A stretch of DNA of 64,000 bases from UBA4732 sp002404095 (GTDB lineage Bacteria > Planctomycetota > Planctomycetia > Gemmatales > Gemmataceae). The stretch spans positions 85,966-149,965 of the forward strand of contig DAIPWT010000002.1 in NCBI GenBank assembly GCA_036783645.1, written 5' to 3'. A program made the position numbers and the translations under genes. Positions 35,452 to 46,900 of this stretch are shown one piece after another; within the stretch, counting starts at the first letter, position 1; every line of letters starts with the position of its first letter. Below the pieces are notes generated by a model that was given only the letters and a program-made list of their open reading frames with translations, did no database searches and was not told where the DNA came from.

Positions 35452-38130
35452 ATGTTCTCGATCAAGCTGCCGAATGATGGTTCGACCTTGCTGCTGACGC
35501 CGCAATGGTCCGGCCTGCCGGCCGCCCTACAGGTCGCCCTGCTCGTCGCGGTTTGTCTTGTTCCTTTCGTGCTAATCGCGTGGCTCTACCGCTACGAAAT
35601 GCAGCTGGTCCCGCGCGCGGCCGCCGTTTTCCTCCTAAGTATGCGCGTACTTGTGCTGTTTTTGCTGTTGTTCCTCGTCTGCCTTCAGCCGGTCTACGCT
35701 CACAGCAAGACCAAGGAACTGCCCGGCCGCGTCCTTGTGGCCGTGGACCGATCGGATAGTATGGACGTGGCCGACCCCCAACGGCCGTCCGTGGAGAAGC
35801 TGCGTCTCGTCCGCGCACTCCACCTGGGCGGCGACATCTGCGGCGACGATCAGCTTGACGCCTGGATACGCGAATATACGGAGAAAGGATCGCCGCAGTG
35901 GGTCCATGACGACGAGGCTCGCGACGACCAGCTGCGCCGCGGAGAGTTGGAGTCGTCGCGTCGCGGCCAGCACGACCGTGTTTGCGAGTTGGCCGACAAG
36001 GTAACACGCACGCAGACCGCTCGCCGAATCCTCTACGACGACGGCCTTCGCTTGCTGTCCACACTCGCCGCCAAGCATGACGTGGAACTGATCGGTTTCC
36101 ATAGCACGGCCTGGAATGCCCCCGCCGACCGGCCCGAAACGCTGTTCGATCCCACGGAGGCGGCCAGCGCCGACAAGGCGCCGGCGCCAACCTCAAACGC
36201 GGCCGGCTTCACCGACCTGCGCTTGCCGTTGGTCCGCGCTCTGGAACGCTCCGGCGCCGGCCAGGGCAAACTATTGGGCGTGATCGTGCTGACTGACGGC
36301 CGGCACAACGCCGGCGATCCGCCCGTCAAGAAGGCGCTGGAACTGGGCGAGCGTGAAGTGCCCATTTTCCCCGTGCTTCTCGGCGCCGAGTTGCCGCCGC
36401 CGGATACGGCCATTCTGTCCGTCAAAGCGCCGCCGGCCGTGTATAAGGACGCCTCGGCCGGCGTCGATGTGCGCTTTAAGGTATCCGGTATGGATAAACA
36501 GGACGTGGTGCTGGAACTACACCGGGGCGCCGGCAAGGAAAAGAAGCTCATTGAACAACGCACCGTCCACCATGACGGCAAGGACCGGGAGTATCTGGAG
36601 AGTTTTCAGGTGCGCATGGACGAAGCCGGCCCGCAGACGCTCACCGCGACGGTCCACCCCGCCGACCTATCCGTCAAGGAGACTAGCACTGAAAACAACA
36701 GCGGCGGCGCCGTCGTCAACGTGGCGAAGGACCAGGCGCGGGTGCTGCTGATCGACGGCGAAGCACGATGGGAGTTTCACTATCTTCAAAGTGCGTTTCA
36801 GCGCGATCGCACCATGCAGACGCAGAGCGTGGTGTTCGACCAGCCGCGTCTCAATACCCGGCTCACCGATGAAGACTTGGACAAGATCGGCAGTCCGCGC
36901 CAACATCTGCCGGCCGGCCCGGACGCGCTCGCCGACTATGATTGCATTGTTCTGGGTGACGTTTCGCCGGAGCAACTACCGCCTGCCGACCGTCAACGTT
37001 TGGATAAATACGTCGCTGAGCGCGGCGGAACCTTGGTCGTCGTCGCTGGCAAGCGCTACATGCCGCTGACTTATCCCGAAGCGGCCGCCGACGGGGGCGA
37101 CGCCGACCCTATCCGCAAGATGCTGCCGATCGAAGCGCCGCGCGTCACGGCGCCGCTGGACGGCTTCACGCCCGCCCTGACCGCCGACGGCCGCGAGACG
37201 AAGTTCATGGACCTCGAAGAAGAAGCGGGCAAAAACGATACGATATGGGCACAATTGCCACATCCCTTTTGGGGCGTCGTGGGCCAGGCTAAGCCCGCCG
37301 CCGCGACTTTGGCGTTCACGCTTGAAGGCGCGGTCGATCCGCTGGACCCGACTGCGCAAGAGAGAAGGAACGCTCTGATTGCGCGCCAAAATTATGGACT
37401 CGGCCGGGTGCTTTACGTCGGAATGGACAGCACTTGGCGCTGGCGCAAGGGCGTCGGCGATTTATACCATCACCGTTTTTGGGGGCAGGTAATGCGCTGG
37501 GCGGCCGACCGGCCGTTGGAGTCGGGCAACCAGTATGTGCGATTCGGCGCCTCGCAGCCTGTTTTCCGCGGCGGCCAGGACGTGGAGCTATTCGTCCGCT
37601 TCAAGGATGTACAGGATGCGGCAAAGGCGGGAACTCGGGCCGAGGCCAACATTCTGCGCCGCGGCGGCGACGGCAAGCCGGTGGCCGTGGTTCCGCTCAA
37701 CCGTAAGCCGGCTCAGCCGAGTACATTCGAGGCGCGCGTCGCCAACCTTCCAGAAGGCGATTACGAGGTGCGATTGGAGATGCCCGCGGTGGCCGATAAG
37801 CTACTGGCATCCCCTACGCCGCCCAACGTCCAAGAGAAAACACCGCCGGAGCCGATCAAGGCGTCTTTCACGGTGTCGCCGCCGGAAAGCTCGGAAATGC
37901 TCGACCTATCAACGAACCGTCCGCTGCTGGAAGAGTTGGCGTCGAAGAGCGGCGGTAAAGTTTACACGCCGGATGACGTGCAAGAATTGGTGAACCGGCT
38001 TGTCAGCCAGGGTATTCCAGAGACGGAATATTTTGAACAACGGCTATGGCAATGGTGGGTGGTTCTCGCGGTGGTCGCCTCGTTATTGACGGTGGAATGG
38101 GTCGTCCGCAAATGGTCGGGGTTACCGTGA
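35452..38130 (+). CDS. Large membrane protein with VWA and glutamine-amidotransferase-like regions
   Basis: An 892-residue protein. Two N-terminal helices (about residues 25-85) precede a VWA-like start, VAVDRSDSMDVADP, with a degenerate MIDAS. A long periplasmic stretch follows, containing an immunoglobulin-like part and a region ARVLLIDGEARWEFHYLQSA typical of the planctomycete class-I glutamine-amidotransferase-like segment in such proteins. A C-terminal helix (WWVVLAVVASLLTVEWVV) ends it. ATG 35452 follows AAAGAGG. It completes the MoxR/DUF58/BatA set, and its stop overlaps the start of the following cytochrome gene, so both are probably translated together. Confidence 0.83.
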   Translation: MFSIKLPNDGSTLLLTPQWSGLPAALQVALLVAVCLVPFVLIAWLYRYEMQLVPRAAAVFLLSMRVLVLFLLLFLVCLQPVYAHSKTKELPGRVLVAVDRSDSMDVADPQRPSVEKLRLVRALHLGGDICGDDQLDAWIREYTEKGSPQWVHDDEARDDQLRRGELESSRRGQHDRVCELADKVTRTQTARRILYDDGLRLLSTLAAKHDVELIGFHSTAWNAPADRPETLFDPTEAASADKAPAPTSNAAGFTDLRLPLVRALERSGAGQGKLLGVIVLTDGRHNAGDPPVKKALELGEREVPIFPVLLGAELPPPDTAILSVKAPPAVYKDASAGVDVRFKVSGMDKQDVVLELHRGAGKEKKLIEQRTVHHDGKDREYLESFQVRMDEAGPQTLTATVHPADLSVKETSTENNSGGAVVNVAKDQARVLLIDGEARWEFHYLQSAFQRDRTMQTQSVVFDQPRLNTRLTDEDLDKIGSPRQHLPAGPDALADYDCIVLGDVSPEQLPPADRQRLDKYVAERGGTLVVVAGKRYMPLTYPEAAADGGDADPIRKMLPIEAPRVTAPLDGFTPALTADGRETKFMDLEEEAGKNDTIWAQLPHPFWGVVGQAKPAAATLAFTLEGAVDPLDPTAQERRNALIARQNYGLGRVLYVGMDSTWRWRKGVGDLYHHRFWGQVMRWAADRPLESGNQYVRFGASQPVFRGGQDVELFVRFKDVQDAAKAGTRAEANILRRGGDGKPVAVVPLNRKPAQPSTFEARVANLPEGDYEVRLEMPAVADKLLASPTPPNVQEKTPPEPIKASFTVSPPESSEMLDLSTNRPLLEELASKSGGKVYTPDDVQELVNRLVSQGIPETEYFEQRLWQWWVVLAVVASLLTVEWVVRKWSGLP

Positions 38131-41100
38131 ATTACAGGTCTATTGCCCTTCGGATTGGGTTATTGCTGGCGTCGGGCCTGCTGGCCGTATGGAATTGCGC
38201 GGCTCGCGCTTCGGATGACGGCGCCGAGTTTTTCGAGAAGAAGATCCGTCCCATCTTGGTCGAGCAGTGCTACGAATGCCACTCCGCTAAATCGAAGAAA
38301 GTGCGTGGCGGGCTGCGCCTTGATAGCCGCGCGGGTCTCTTGCAAGGCGGCGATCGGGGCACAGCCGTGGCGTCCGGCGACCCCGACAAAAGTCTTATCA
38401 TTGAGGCCGTCGGCTACAAGAATACTGAAATTCAAATGCCCAAAAAGGGCAAACTATCCGACACCGCTATTGCGGACCTGACCGCCTGGGTCAAGATGGG
38501 CGCACCTTGGGGCAAGGACGCCGGCCCACTCGCCGCCGGGCCGGATAAACCCACTTTCGACCTTCAGAAGCGAAAGCGCGATCATTGGGCGTGGCGACCG
38601 ATTCGCCCCCAGGAACCGCCGGCTGTGAAGAATGCGGCCTGGGCGCGAAGTCCGGTGGACCGCTTCCTTCTCGCCAAGATGGAGGAGAAAAGTCTCTCTC
38701 CGGCGCCGGCGGCCGACAAACGTACTCTGCTTCGTCGCGTCTATTTCGACCTAATTGGCCTGCCGCCGTCGCCGGAACAGGTTACGGCCTTCGTCAAGGA
38801 TGAATCGGCCGACGCCTATGAAAAAGTGGTGGATCGGCTTTTGGCCTCGCCGCAATTCGGCGAGCGCTGGGCGCGGCATTGGCTCGATCTGGTGCGCTAC
38901 GCCGAATCGCGCGGCCACGAATTCGACTACACCACACCGAACGCTTATCAATACCGCGATTACGTCATACGCGCTCTCAACGCCGACGTACCCTACGATC
39001 AATTCGTGGCGGAGCATCTCGCCGGTGACTTGCTGGAGAAGCCGCGCCTGAACCCGGCGGAAGGCTTCAATGAGTCGATAATCGGCACGGGATTCTGGTT
39101 TCTTGGCGAAGAGATTCATTCGCCGGTGGACGTCAGCCAGGACCAGGCCGACCGCTTCGACAACCGCATCGACGTAATGGGCAAGACGTTCCTGGGCCTT
39201 ACCGTCGCGTGCGCTCGCTGCCACGACCACAAGTTCGACGCCATCTCCACAAAAGATTATTACTCTCTATTTGGGATATTAGAGAGCTGCAACTACCGGC
39301 TTGTTCGCTTCGACGCCCTTGAATTTGACCGCCAGGTGGCGCGAGACCTGGCGCGGGCGCGGGAGCGCGCCCGACCTCTCATCCAGCGCGCGCTGGCCGA
39401 CGCCGCCCGGCCCGCGGTCGAACAGATGTCCCATTATCTGTTGGCGGCGCGGGACGTGATCCATGCGGGATCTCCTAATAAGGAATCGTGCGAACGGATC
39501 GCGCGAGCGCACAAACTGGACGCCGCTTTGCTTGAACGCTGGACCGCCGCCGTACTCGACGCGGCACAGAATTGTTCCGATCCGTTGTACGCATGGGCCA
39601 AAGTCTGTACCGACGATACGAAGCAGCCGCTGGCCGTAGCCATGAAAAAGGCCGAGACGGATGCGACTCCGAAGGGCGGCGAAGTGATCGTCGATTACGC
39701 ACACAGCAGTCCTGGAGATTGGATGCCGGACGGCCCCGCCTTCGGCTGTGACCCGGCGCGCTCCGGCGACTTGCACCTCGACGGCGATCCGGCCCATCCG
39801 GTAATTCGGTTCGTTACGGACGCCGCCGCAGAGTACGACCGGACATGGGACGGAATGAAACTGGCGGCCGGCGCGGAGAATGATCCGGGCGCGCTTGCTC
39901 GCATGGTGCGGGCGGGAAGGACGATCCGTACTCCGACGTTTACCATCAACCCTGGCAAGGTGTTTTATCGCGTCAAGGGGGCCGGCCTGGTTTTCGCGGC
40001 GGTGGATTCGCACGTGATGATCGCCGGCCCCTTACACGCCGAACTTGTCGCCAATATTTTGGATAGCGTTAGTTATCATTGGGCCATGCTTGATCTGACT
40101 CCTTACACGGGACGCCGCGCGCACCTGGAATTCACCGCGGCCGATGGGAGCGATTTCGCCGTGGCGTCCGTCGTCCAGGCCGAAGCGGCGCCCGTGCCGG
40201 CGAATAAAGCTAATCACGCTCTGCTTACGTTGTTATCCGGCGAGGAAGCCGGAACGCCGGAGCGCCTGGCGGCCGGCTATCAACGCTTATTCTTGGACGC
40301 GACAAAACGATTGAGCGCGGACCAGATCGTTGGGACGCCGGAAGCGTCGGACTACGCGCTCCTAGCGAACTGGCTCCTGCGACGATCGGAATTGTTTCCC
40401 GACGAGGCCGCAACCAAAACTCTTCAAGAAACAGCCGCCGCCGCCTTAGCGGAGCAGAAAAAACTAGCCTCACAAATCCGCCGCGACTCGCGCTTGGCGC
40501 TGGCCATGCAAGACGGCGACGGCGTCAATGAGTACGTCTTCAAGCGCGGCTCTTACAAGACGCCGGGCGACGAAGTTCCTCGGCGATTTCTGGAGGCGTT
40601 GGCCGGGCCGGAGCGCTTGCCGGTCGGGCGCGGCAGCGGCCGGTTAGAGTTGGCGCGGCAGATCACCGATCCGGCAATCGATCCCTTCCTGCCGCGCGTG
40701 ATGGTCAATCGCCTCTGGGGTCGCCTATTCGGCCGCGGCATTGTGGCGTCGGTGGACAACTTCGGCGTACTTGGCGAGGCGCCGACGCACCCAGAACTGC
40801 TGGACTATCTCGCCGATCGGTTCGTCAAGGAAGGCTGGTCGATCAAGAAGACCATCCGCGCTCTTGTCCTGACCCGCGCGTATCGCATGTCGTCGCAGCC
40901 CACGGAGGCGGATCAAGCCGATCCGCAAAATCTTCTATTGCATCGGATGCGCCTGCGCCGGCTGGAGGGCGAAGCGATCCGCGATTCCATGCTGTCGGTG
41001 TCCGGCCGGCTCGACTTGAAGATGTTTGGCCCGGCAGTACCCGTCCACCTGACGCCGTTCTTAACCGGCCGCGGCAGGCCGGCCGACGGGCCGCTCGACG

Positions 41101-41501
41101 GCGACGGCCGGCGCAGCCTATATACCGCCGTTCGCCGCAATTTCCTGTCGCCGATGATGCTGGCTTTCGACACGCCCAGCCCGTTCTCGACGGTCGGCCG
41201 GCGCACCGTCTCGAACGTCCCCGCCGAGGCGCTGATTCTGATGAACGACCCGTTCGTACATCAACAGGCCGCGCTGTGGGCAAAGCGCGTTATGGGTCAA
41301 GTTGGCGCCGATAAGGACCGGATAACGCGGATGTACGAAGACGCTTTTAGCCGACCGCCAACCGGCGACGAACTATCGGCGTGTCTTGACTTTTTAATAT
41401 CCCAAGCGAAGGTGGCAGGAAAAAAGCCTGACGATCCGGCAGTGTGGGGAGATCTGGCGCACACGCTATTCAATGTCAAAGAGTTCATTTACATCCATTG
41501 A
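38112..41501 (+). CDS. PSCyt1-DUF1549-DUF1553 (PSD1) protein with c-type haem site
   Basis: A protein of about 1129 residues. A signal peptide (to about residue 34) is followed by a cytochrome c-like domain with CYECH at 53-57 (haem ligand His57). The DUF1549/PSCyt2 domain begins near HWAWRPIRPQEPPAV and WARSPVDRFLLAKMEE; a beta-rich insert lies at about 540-710; the DUF1553 domain covers the C-terminus, with FLPRVMVNRLWGRLFGRG and NDPFVHQQAALWA. This large exported family is abundant in planctomycetes; its reaction is unknown, though links to polysaccharide or redox metabolism have been proposed. A GTG at 38127 overlapping the previous stop (GTGA) is an equally good start. Confidence 0.88.
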   Translation: MVGVTVNYRSIALRIGLLLASGLLAVWNCAARASDDGAEFFEKKIRPILVEQCYECHSAKSKKVRGGLRLDSRAGLLQGGDRGTAVASGDPDKSLIIEAVGYKNTEIQMPKKGKLSDTAIADLTAWVKMGAPWGKDAGPLAAGPDKPTFDLQKRKRDHWAWRPIRPQEPPAVKNAAWARSPVDRFLLAKMEEKSLSPAPAADKRTLLRRVYFDLIGLPPSPEQVTAFVKDESADAYEKVVDRLLASPQFGERWARHWLDLVRYAESRGHEFDYTTPNAYQYRDYVIRALNADVPYDQFVAEHLAGDLLEKPRLNPAEGFNESIIGTGFWFLGEEIHSPVDVSQDQADRFDNRIDVMGKTFLGLTVACARCHDHKFDAISTKDYYSLFGILESCNYRLVRFDALEFDRQVARDLARARERARPLIQRALADAARPAVEQMSHYLLAARDVIHAGSPNKESCERIARAHKLDAALLERWTAAVLDAAQNCSDPLYAWAKVCTDDTKQPLAVAMKKAETDATPKGGEVIVDYAHSSPGDWMPDGPAFGCDPARSGDLHLDGDPAHPVIRFVTDAAAEYDRTWDGMKLAAGAENDPGALARMVRAGRTIRTPTFTINPGKVFYRVKGAGLVFAAVDSHVMIAGPLHAELVANILDSVSYHWAMLDLTPYTGRRAHLEFTAADGSDFAVASVVQAEAAPVPANKANHALLTLLSGEEAGTPERLAAGYQRLFLDATKRLSADQIVGTPEASDYALLANWLLRRSELFPDEAATKTLQETAAAALAEQKKLASQIRRDSRLALAMQDGDGVNEYVFKRGSYKTPGDEVPRRFLEALAGPERLPVGRGSGRLELARQITDPAIDPFLPRVMVNRLWGRLFGRGIVASVDNFGVLGEAPTHPELLDYLADRFVKEGWSIKKTIRALVLTRAYRMSSQPTEADQADPQNLLLHRMRLRRLEGEAIRDSMLSVSGRLDLKMFGPAVPVHLTPFLTGRGRPADGPLDGDGRRSLYTAVRRNFLSPMMLAFDTPSPFSTVGRRTVSNVPAEALILMNDPFVHQQAALWAKRVMGQVGADKDRITRMYEDAFSRPPTGDELSACLDFLISQAKVAGKKPDDPAVWGDLAHTLFNVKEFIYIH

Positions 41502-41510
41502 GGAGCGGTT

Positions 41511-42428
41511 ATGGCGGTGCAATTTCAGCGGGCCATAGGATGGGGCATTATCGCGTCGTTGGTCGGAACGGGCTTTATCCGCGCCCACGCCCCGAAGGAG
41601 CCGATCAAGCACTCGTTCCTGGCCACTGGCGTCGAGACGTACATCCTCGACGACGACGGTAAGGTTTTGTGGCGCTATCCGCAGGGCACGCGCGATGGCT
41701 GGGTGCTTCCCAACGGTGATGTGCTGCTGGCCGTGACGAAGAACAAAGAGTATCCTGGCGGTGCGGCCGTCGAAGTGGCGCGCGACGGCAAGGTGGTGTT
41801 CGCGTTCAAGGGAACGCAGTCGGAGGTCAACACCGTCCAGGCGGTGGCCGACAACATCCTTCTCACTGAAGCCGGCGATAAGCCGCGCTTGCTGGAAGTG
41901 AATCGTCAGGGAAAGATTGTCGTCGAAGTGCCGTTGCAGGCGCAGACGAAGGACCATCACTTGCAGACGCGTATGGCCCGCAAGCTGGCCAACGGCAATT
42001 ACCTCGTGCCGCAGCTCATCGACAAAGTGGTCCGCGAGTATACGCCGGCGGGTAAGATCGTTTGGGAGGTGAAAACACCGAATTGGCCGTTCACGGCCAT
42101 CCGCCTGGACAACGGCAACACGCTCATCGACTGCACACTCGGCAACCTCGTGATCGAAGTGGACAAGGACGGCAAAACGGTTTGGCAATTGAGCAACGAC
42201 GACTTGCCGGAGAAATGGATCAACGACGCCTGCGGCGGCCAACGGCTGCCCAACGGCAACACCGTCGTCACCAGCCATCACGCCAAGGATGGGGAGGTCA
42301 AGCTGATCGAAGTGACGCCGGAAAAGAAAGTGGTATGGAAGCATGTGGATAACAAGCCATTTGGCATCCATGAGTTCCAGATTCTTGATACGAACGGCAA
42401 AGCGCTGGAAGGCCGGCCGTTGCGGTAG
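41511..42428 (+). CDS. Exported beta-propeller protein
   Basis: A 305-residue protein with a signal peptide (about 1-26) and repeated blade motifs of the form LPNGNTLI: GWVLPNGDVLLAV, KLANGNYLVPQ, RLDNGNTLIDC, RLPNGNTVVTS, each followed by a D-x-D-G-K-x-VW turn. This is the arylsulfotransferase/PQQ-like propeller pattern, but no catalytic histidine set of an arylsulfotransferase could be assigned. GAGGAG precedes the ATG. It sits between the PSD1 and DUF1501 genes and probably serves the same exported complex. Confidence 0.82.
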   Translation: MAVQFQRAIGWGIIASLVGTGFIRAHAPKEPIKHSFLATGVETYILDDDGKVLWRYPQGTRDGWVLPNGDVLLAVTKNKEYPGGAAVEVARDGKVVFAFKGTQSEVNTVQAVADNILLTEAGDKPRLLEVNRQGKIVVEVPLQAQTKDHHLQTRMARKLANGNYLVPQLIDKVVREYTPAGKIVWEVKTPNWPFTAIRLDNGNTLIDCTLGNLVIEVDKDGKTVWQLSNDDLPEKWINDACGGQRLPNGNTVVTSHHAKDGEVKLIEVTPEKKVVWKHVDNKPFGIHEFQILDTNGKALEGRPLR

Positions 42429-42448
42429 AGAGGCCAGGAGCGACTGCC

Positions 42449-43876
42449 ATGCACTGCGGACAATTCCTTAGACCGGCGACCCGCCGCGAGATGCTGCTCC
42501 GCTGCGCTAACGGCTTCGGCGCCGTCGCACTCTCGGCCCTGTTCGCGGAAGACGGCCGCGCGGCGTCGTCGCCCGACTCGGCGCTCAACGGCGGACTGCA
42601 CCACCCAGCTAAGGCGCATAATGTCATCTTCCTGTATATGGACGGCGGCCCGTCGCAGGTGGACACCTTCGACCCTAAGCCGCTGCTGGCGAAATACGAC
42701 GGTAAAGATCCGCATTCGGTCTTAACGGTCGAGCCGACGCAGTTCAACAACGTCGGCAAGGTGATGGCGTCGCCGTGGAAATTTACGCAGCGCGGCAAAA
42801 GCGGTCTCCCGGTCAGCGAGCTTTTCCCCAACGTGGCGGAGTGCATCGACGACCTCGCCGTCATCCGGTCGATGACCTCAATGTTCCCGGAACACACAAG
42901 CGCGAACTATTTCCTCCATACCGGATCGGGATTTCAGGGAAGGCCGAGCATGGGGGCGTGGGCAAGCTATGGCCTCGGCAGCATGAATAAGAACCTGCCC
43001 GGCTTCATCGTGCTGAACGGGGGTCTAATCCCGCCGGGCGGCCTCGACAATTTCAACAGCGGCTTTCTACCCGCCGCGTTTCAGGGATCGATCTTCCGCG
43101 CCGGCGACCCGCCCGTCGCCAACATCGACCGCGCCGAGCGCAGCGACGGACTGCAACGCAACAAGCTCGATCTGATGAAACGTCTGGACGAAGCCGCGGA
43201 GGTCCGTTTCGGCAAAACCGATGAGATTGAGTCGGCCGTCGCCAACTACGAAACCGCCTACCGGATGCAGACGGCCGTGCCGGAGCTTATGGACGTGAAG
43301 GGCGAGACGGACGCCACACGCAAACTCTACGGCCTTGATGCGAAGTTTCCGCAGACGCAGGTCTTCGGCCGGCAATGTCTAATCGCCCGGCGGCTGGTGG
43401 AGCGCGGCGCCCGTTTCATCGAATTGACGTGCCCGGCCATCGGCGGTCACGACCGTTGGGACCAACATAGCGGCCTTCGCAAAGGGCATGAGGACAACGC
43501 GCGGGCAGTCGATCAGCCGATCGCCGGGCTATTGAAGGACTTAAAAGAGCGTGGTTTGCTGAAAAGCACCTTAGTGATCTGGGCCGGCGAGTTCGGCCGG
43601 ACGCCGTTCGCGCAAGGGGCGGACGGCCGCGACCATAACCCGTTCGGCTACACGGTCTGGATGGCCGGCGGCGGCGCCAAGGGCGGCATCGCTTACGGCG
43701 AGACGGACGAATTCGGCTACAAGGTCGTCGATAAAAAGGTGGAGATGTACGATTTTCACGCGACCATGCTGCACCTGCTCGGCGTCGATCACAAGCGGTT
43801 GACGTTCCGCTTCGGCGGTCGTGATATGCGCCTTACCGATGTTCACGGCGAGGTCATCAAGGACGTGCTGGCATGA
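42449..43876 (+). CDS. DUF1501 protein (Tat-exported, alkaline-phosphatase/sulfatase-like)
   Basis: A 475-residue protein. Residues about 11-32 (TRREMLLRCANGFGAVALSA) form a Tat-type signal with the paired arginines. The DUF1501 domain follows: NVIFLYMDGGPSQVDTFDPK, FPNVAECIDDLAVIRSM, and a C-terminal WAGEFGRTPFAQGADGRDHN block carrying the metal-site-like Gly/Glu/His residues. DUF1501 genes commonly lie next to PSD1 genes in planctomycetes, as here (20 bases after the propeller gene, AGGAG before the ATG). Substrate unknown. Confidence 0.9.
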   Translation: MHCGQFLRPATRREMLLRCANGFGAVALSALFAEDGRAASSPDSALNGGLHHPAKAHNVIFLYMDGGPSQVDTFDPKPLLAKYDGKDPHSVLTVEPTQFNNVGKVMASPWKFTQRGKSGLPVSELFPNVAECIDDLAVIRSMTSMFPEHTSANYFLHTGSGFQGRPSMGAWASYGLGSMNKNLPGFIVLNGGLIPPGGLDNFNSGFLPAAFQGSIFRAGDPPVANIDRAERSDGLQRNKLDLMKRLDEAAEVRFGKTDEIESAVANYETAYRMQTAVPELMDVKGETDATRKLYGLDAKFPQTQVFGRQCLIARRLVERGARFIELTCPAIGGHDRWDQHSGLRKGHEDNARAVDQPIAGLLKDLKERGLLKSTLVIWAGEFGRTPFAQGADGRDHNPFGYTVWMAGGGAKGGIAYGETDEFGYKVVDKKVEMYDFHATMLHLLGVDHKRLTFRFGGRDMRLTDVHGEVIKDVLA

Positions 43877-43880
43877 AAGA

Positions 43881-43950
43881 ATCGTTTAGCCGCGACCCGA
43901 AAGGGAGCGCGGGGGGAGACGCGCTCCCCTTCGGGTCGCGGCTTAACGAT
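43881..43950. repeat. TTTAGCCGCGACCC palindrome
   Basis: Arms of about 30 bases around a G-rich loop, extending outward to ATCG...CGAT. It lies between convergent genes (DUF1501 on plus, PVC haem protein on minus), the only placement where bidirectional termination would be natural. Confidence 0.9.
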
Positions 43951-43969
43951 CTTTCGACTGTACGTTTCG

Positions 43970-46900
43970 TCAGTTCTCTCCGACGCGCTTTTGCTCCGGA
44001 TCTGGCCCCGTCTTGAGGCTGAACAGGTACTCAACCATATCCGTCAGTTCGTCCTCGTTCAAATAGGCGATGATATTTTCAGGCATGAGCGACACAGCGC
44101 TTTTCGTCTTCGTATCAATATCTTTTTTGTCGATCTTGGTATCCTTGGCGTTGGCATCGCGCAGAGTGATCGAGGTCGGCGTCTCGTTCACGATGAGGCC
44201 GCTTAACGAGATGCCGTCTACCTGGTCGATCTTCCATTGGAGATACTGATCCGCGATGGCCTTGCTGGGGTAGAGGATCGACTCGTACAAGTTCTCGCGG
44301 CTGGCCTTCTTGCCGATGACGGAAAGGTCGGGGCCGACCTGGCCGCCGACGCCGTGAATGGTATGGCATTTGAGACATTGCATGTCGTTCTTAGCGCTTG
44401 CTTCCAACAGCTTCTTGCCTTTTTCCGCATCGCCTTGGCGTTTGATGAGCACGGCAATGGCCGGCAGTTTCTTCAGGTCGATCTTAGGCGGCGGCGGGAA
44501 GAGGACTAATGCCTTATTTTGCAAGTCCGGATAGGGACTGTTGCGCAGCAGCCGGGCCACGTCGTTTCGCAGCGCCTCCGGCAACTGCTTCTTCTCCTCA
44601 AGGCCGAGCAGCCAGGACGATCCCGGTCGCGAGCCGGCTAGGGCGGAGGCTGCGGTATTGCGTAACGCCGTATTTTGATCCTTATTGGTGAAGGCGTTTT
44701 GAAGGGCCAGCAGCGCTTGCGTCGCGCCGGGCTGGTCGGCTTTACGTTGGGCAAGCCGGCCCAGCGCTTGGGCGGCCTCTCCCCGAAGCGCCGGCGAATC
44801 GCCGATGAGAACGGAGCTAAGCGCCGCCGCGCTTTCGTTGGACGGCAGCGCGCCGAGCGTCTGCACCGCGGCGAAGCGAACGGCATCCGACTTCTTCGGG
44901 TCGGACGCGATCTTCGCCACTTGACCGAGGACGTCGATCTTCTCAGCCGCGGCGATCAGGTTCATTCCGGTGACAAGCGTTTCCGGTTTGGCCAGTAGAT
45001 TCTGAATCGAATCAGCCAGTTCCTTGCTTCCGCGCAACCCCGCCCACTTGCCCGGCAAGAACAGCTTGAGATTGTCAACTACCTTGTCGCGCACTTCTTG
45101 CGGTACATCGGTTTCCAGCACCTTCAGCAGCGCGGCCCCTCCCGCGTTGTCGTCCGCGACGGCCAGAATGTCCACGAGACGGCCGCGCTGCGCCGGCGTC
45201 AGCGATTTGTCGGCGATGCGTTTGCTGAGGGTCGGCAGCACCGACGGCGGTTGCAATTCCCAAACAAGGTCGGCGACTTTGTCGTTCCACTGGGGGAATT
45301 CCTTCTCAAAGTCGGCCAGGATAACGTCGCGGCGGGCCTTATCGAAGTGGCCGACGGCGATGCCGATGGCTTCGAGATAAAAGCGATCCTTGCCGTCGTA
45401 TTTCTTAGCCAAATCCATAATGAGGGATTTGGCTTTCGCCGGGTCGGCGTCGCGCATGGCCAGCAAGGCCACGCTGCGGACCATTGCCGATGGGTCTTTG
45501 AGAAGATCCTCTTTCCATGAGTCGGTGTAGTCGGCGGGAGAATGGCCCTGGACATCCCTAAATACACGGATGGCTAGACTGCGGAAGCGCGGATCCGGGT
45601 CAGCAAAAGCGGCGTTGCGGCCGCGCTTACCTAATTGCCACAGCGCCCGCGCCCGCAGTACGGGATTATCCTTCTGCGCCGCAGCCGCTTCGAGAAGGTC
45701 GATCGCGATTTTCCGCTCTAGGGTCGCCAGCTTTGCCATCGCCATGTAGCGTGTTGCCAAGTTCGGCGACGCTAGCGCCGCCGTCACTCCTTCATTACTT
45801 TCGAGATCGACTTTGGGCGCGCTAGCTTTGCTTCCCTTTGGCGCCAGGCGGTAAATGCGGCCGCGCGTGAAGTCGCCGATGCCGTGACCGCCGACGCCGG
45901 GGTCGTACCAATCCGCGATGTAGACGCTGCCGTCCGGCGCCACGCATATATCCGACGGCCGGAACCAGTTGTCCGTACTCGTCATCATGTCCTCGCGCTG
46001 CGCGTCGTACCCCGCACCGTCCGGCGTCAGATGATAGCAGCGGACTTCGCGCGGGCCGGCGTCGGTGTGCAGCGGCTGGCCCCAATACTTCTTCGGCAGC
46101 AACGTGCCTTCGTAAAAGCACATGCCGGTTGGCGCTCCGAAATAGGTGCGAAGCACTTTCGGCACGACGCCGGGCTTTTCCTCGTGCCAATGCGTCTGGC
46201 CGGCGCCGCGCGGGTGGTAGCCGTAGTCGCCGCCGGGCATGACGTAACAAATGCGCGTCTGCTGGTTGCCGTCGTCGTCGTTGTCGGACGTGAAGATCGT
46301 GCCGAAGCTGTCCACGCACGGCTCGTACTCGTTGCGGAAGTTATCGGCGAGCAATTCCAGCTTCGTGCCGTCGAGTTCGCAGCGCCAGATGGTCCCGGCC
46401 CGGCAGTCGGTGTCGTTGCTGGTCCACTTGCGGCCCTTGCCGTCGGAACTTTGCAGCCCGTTGACGCAGAGGCCGCCGGGGTCGCCGACGCTGAAGTAGA
46501 GCTTCATGTCCGGGCCGATCAGGATGCCGTGGACGCCGTGGTCGTGGTCAATCCCGCCGAAGCCGGTGAGCAATTTCTTCGGCGGCCCGTCCGCCTTGCC
46601 CTTGCCCTCCTTATCGGTGAATACGAGGATGTCAGGCGATTGGCAGACGAAGACCTTGTATCCCGGCCCGACCGGGTCTTTGGCGACGGCGATGCCGAGC
46701 GGCGCCAGAATCTCAGGAGACTGGTAAAAGACGGTGCATTTATCCGCTTTACCGTCGCCTTTGGAATCTTCGAGGATGAGGATGCGGTCGCCCTCGGGCC
46801 GGCGCGGCGGCTGGTGGTGGAGCGTGTGCCGGTAGTTGACCGATTCACAGACCCAGACGCGGCCTTTGTGGTCTATGTCGATGCACGTGGGATTACAAAA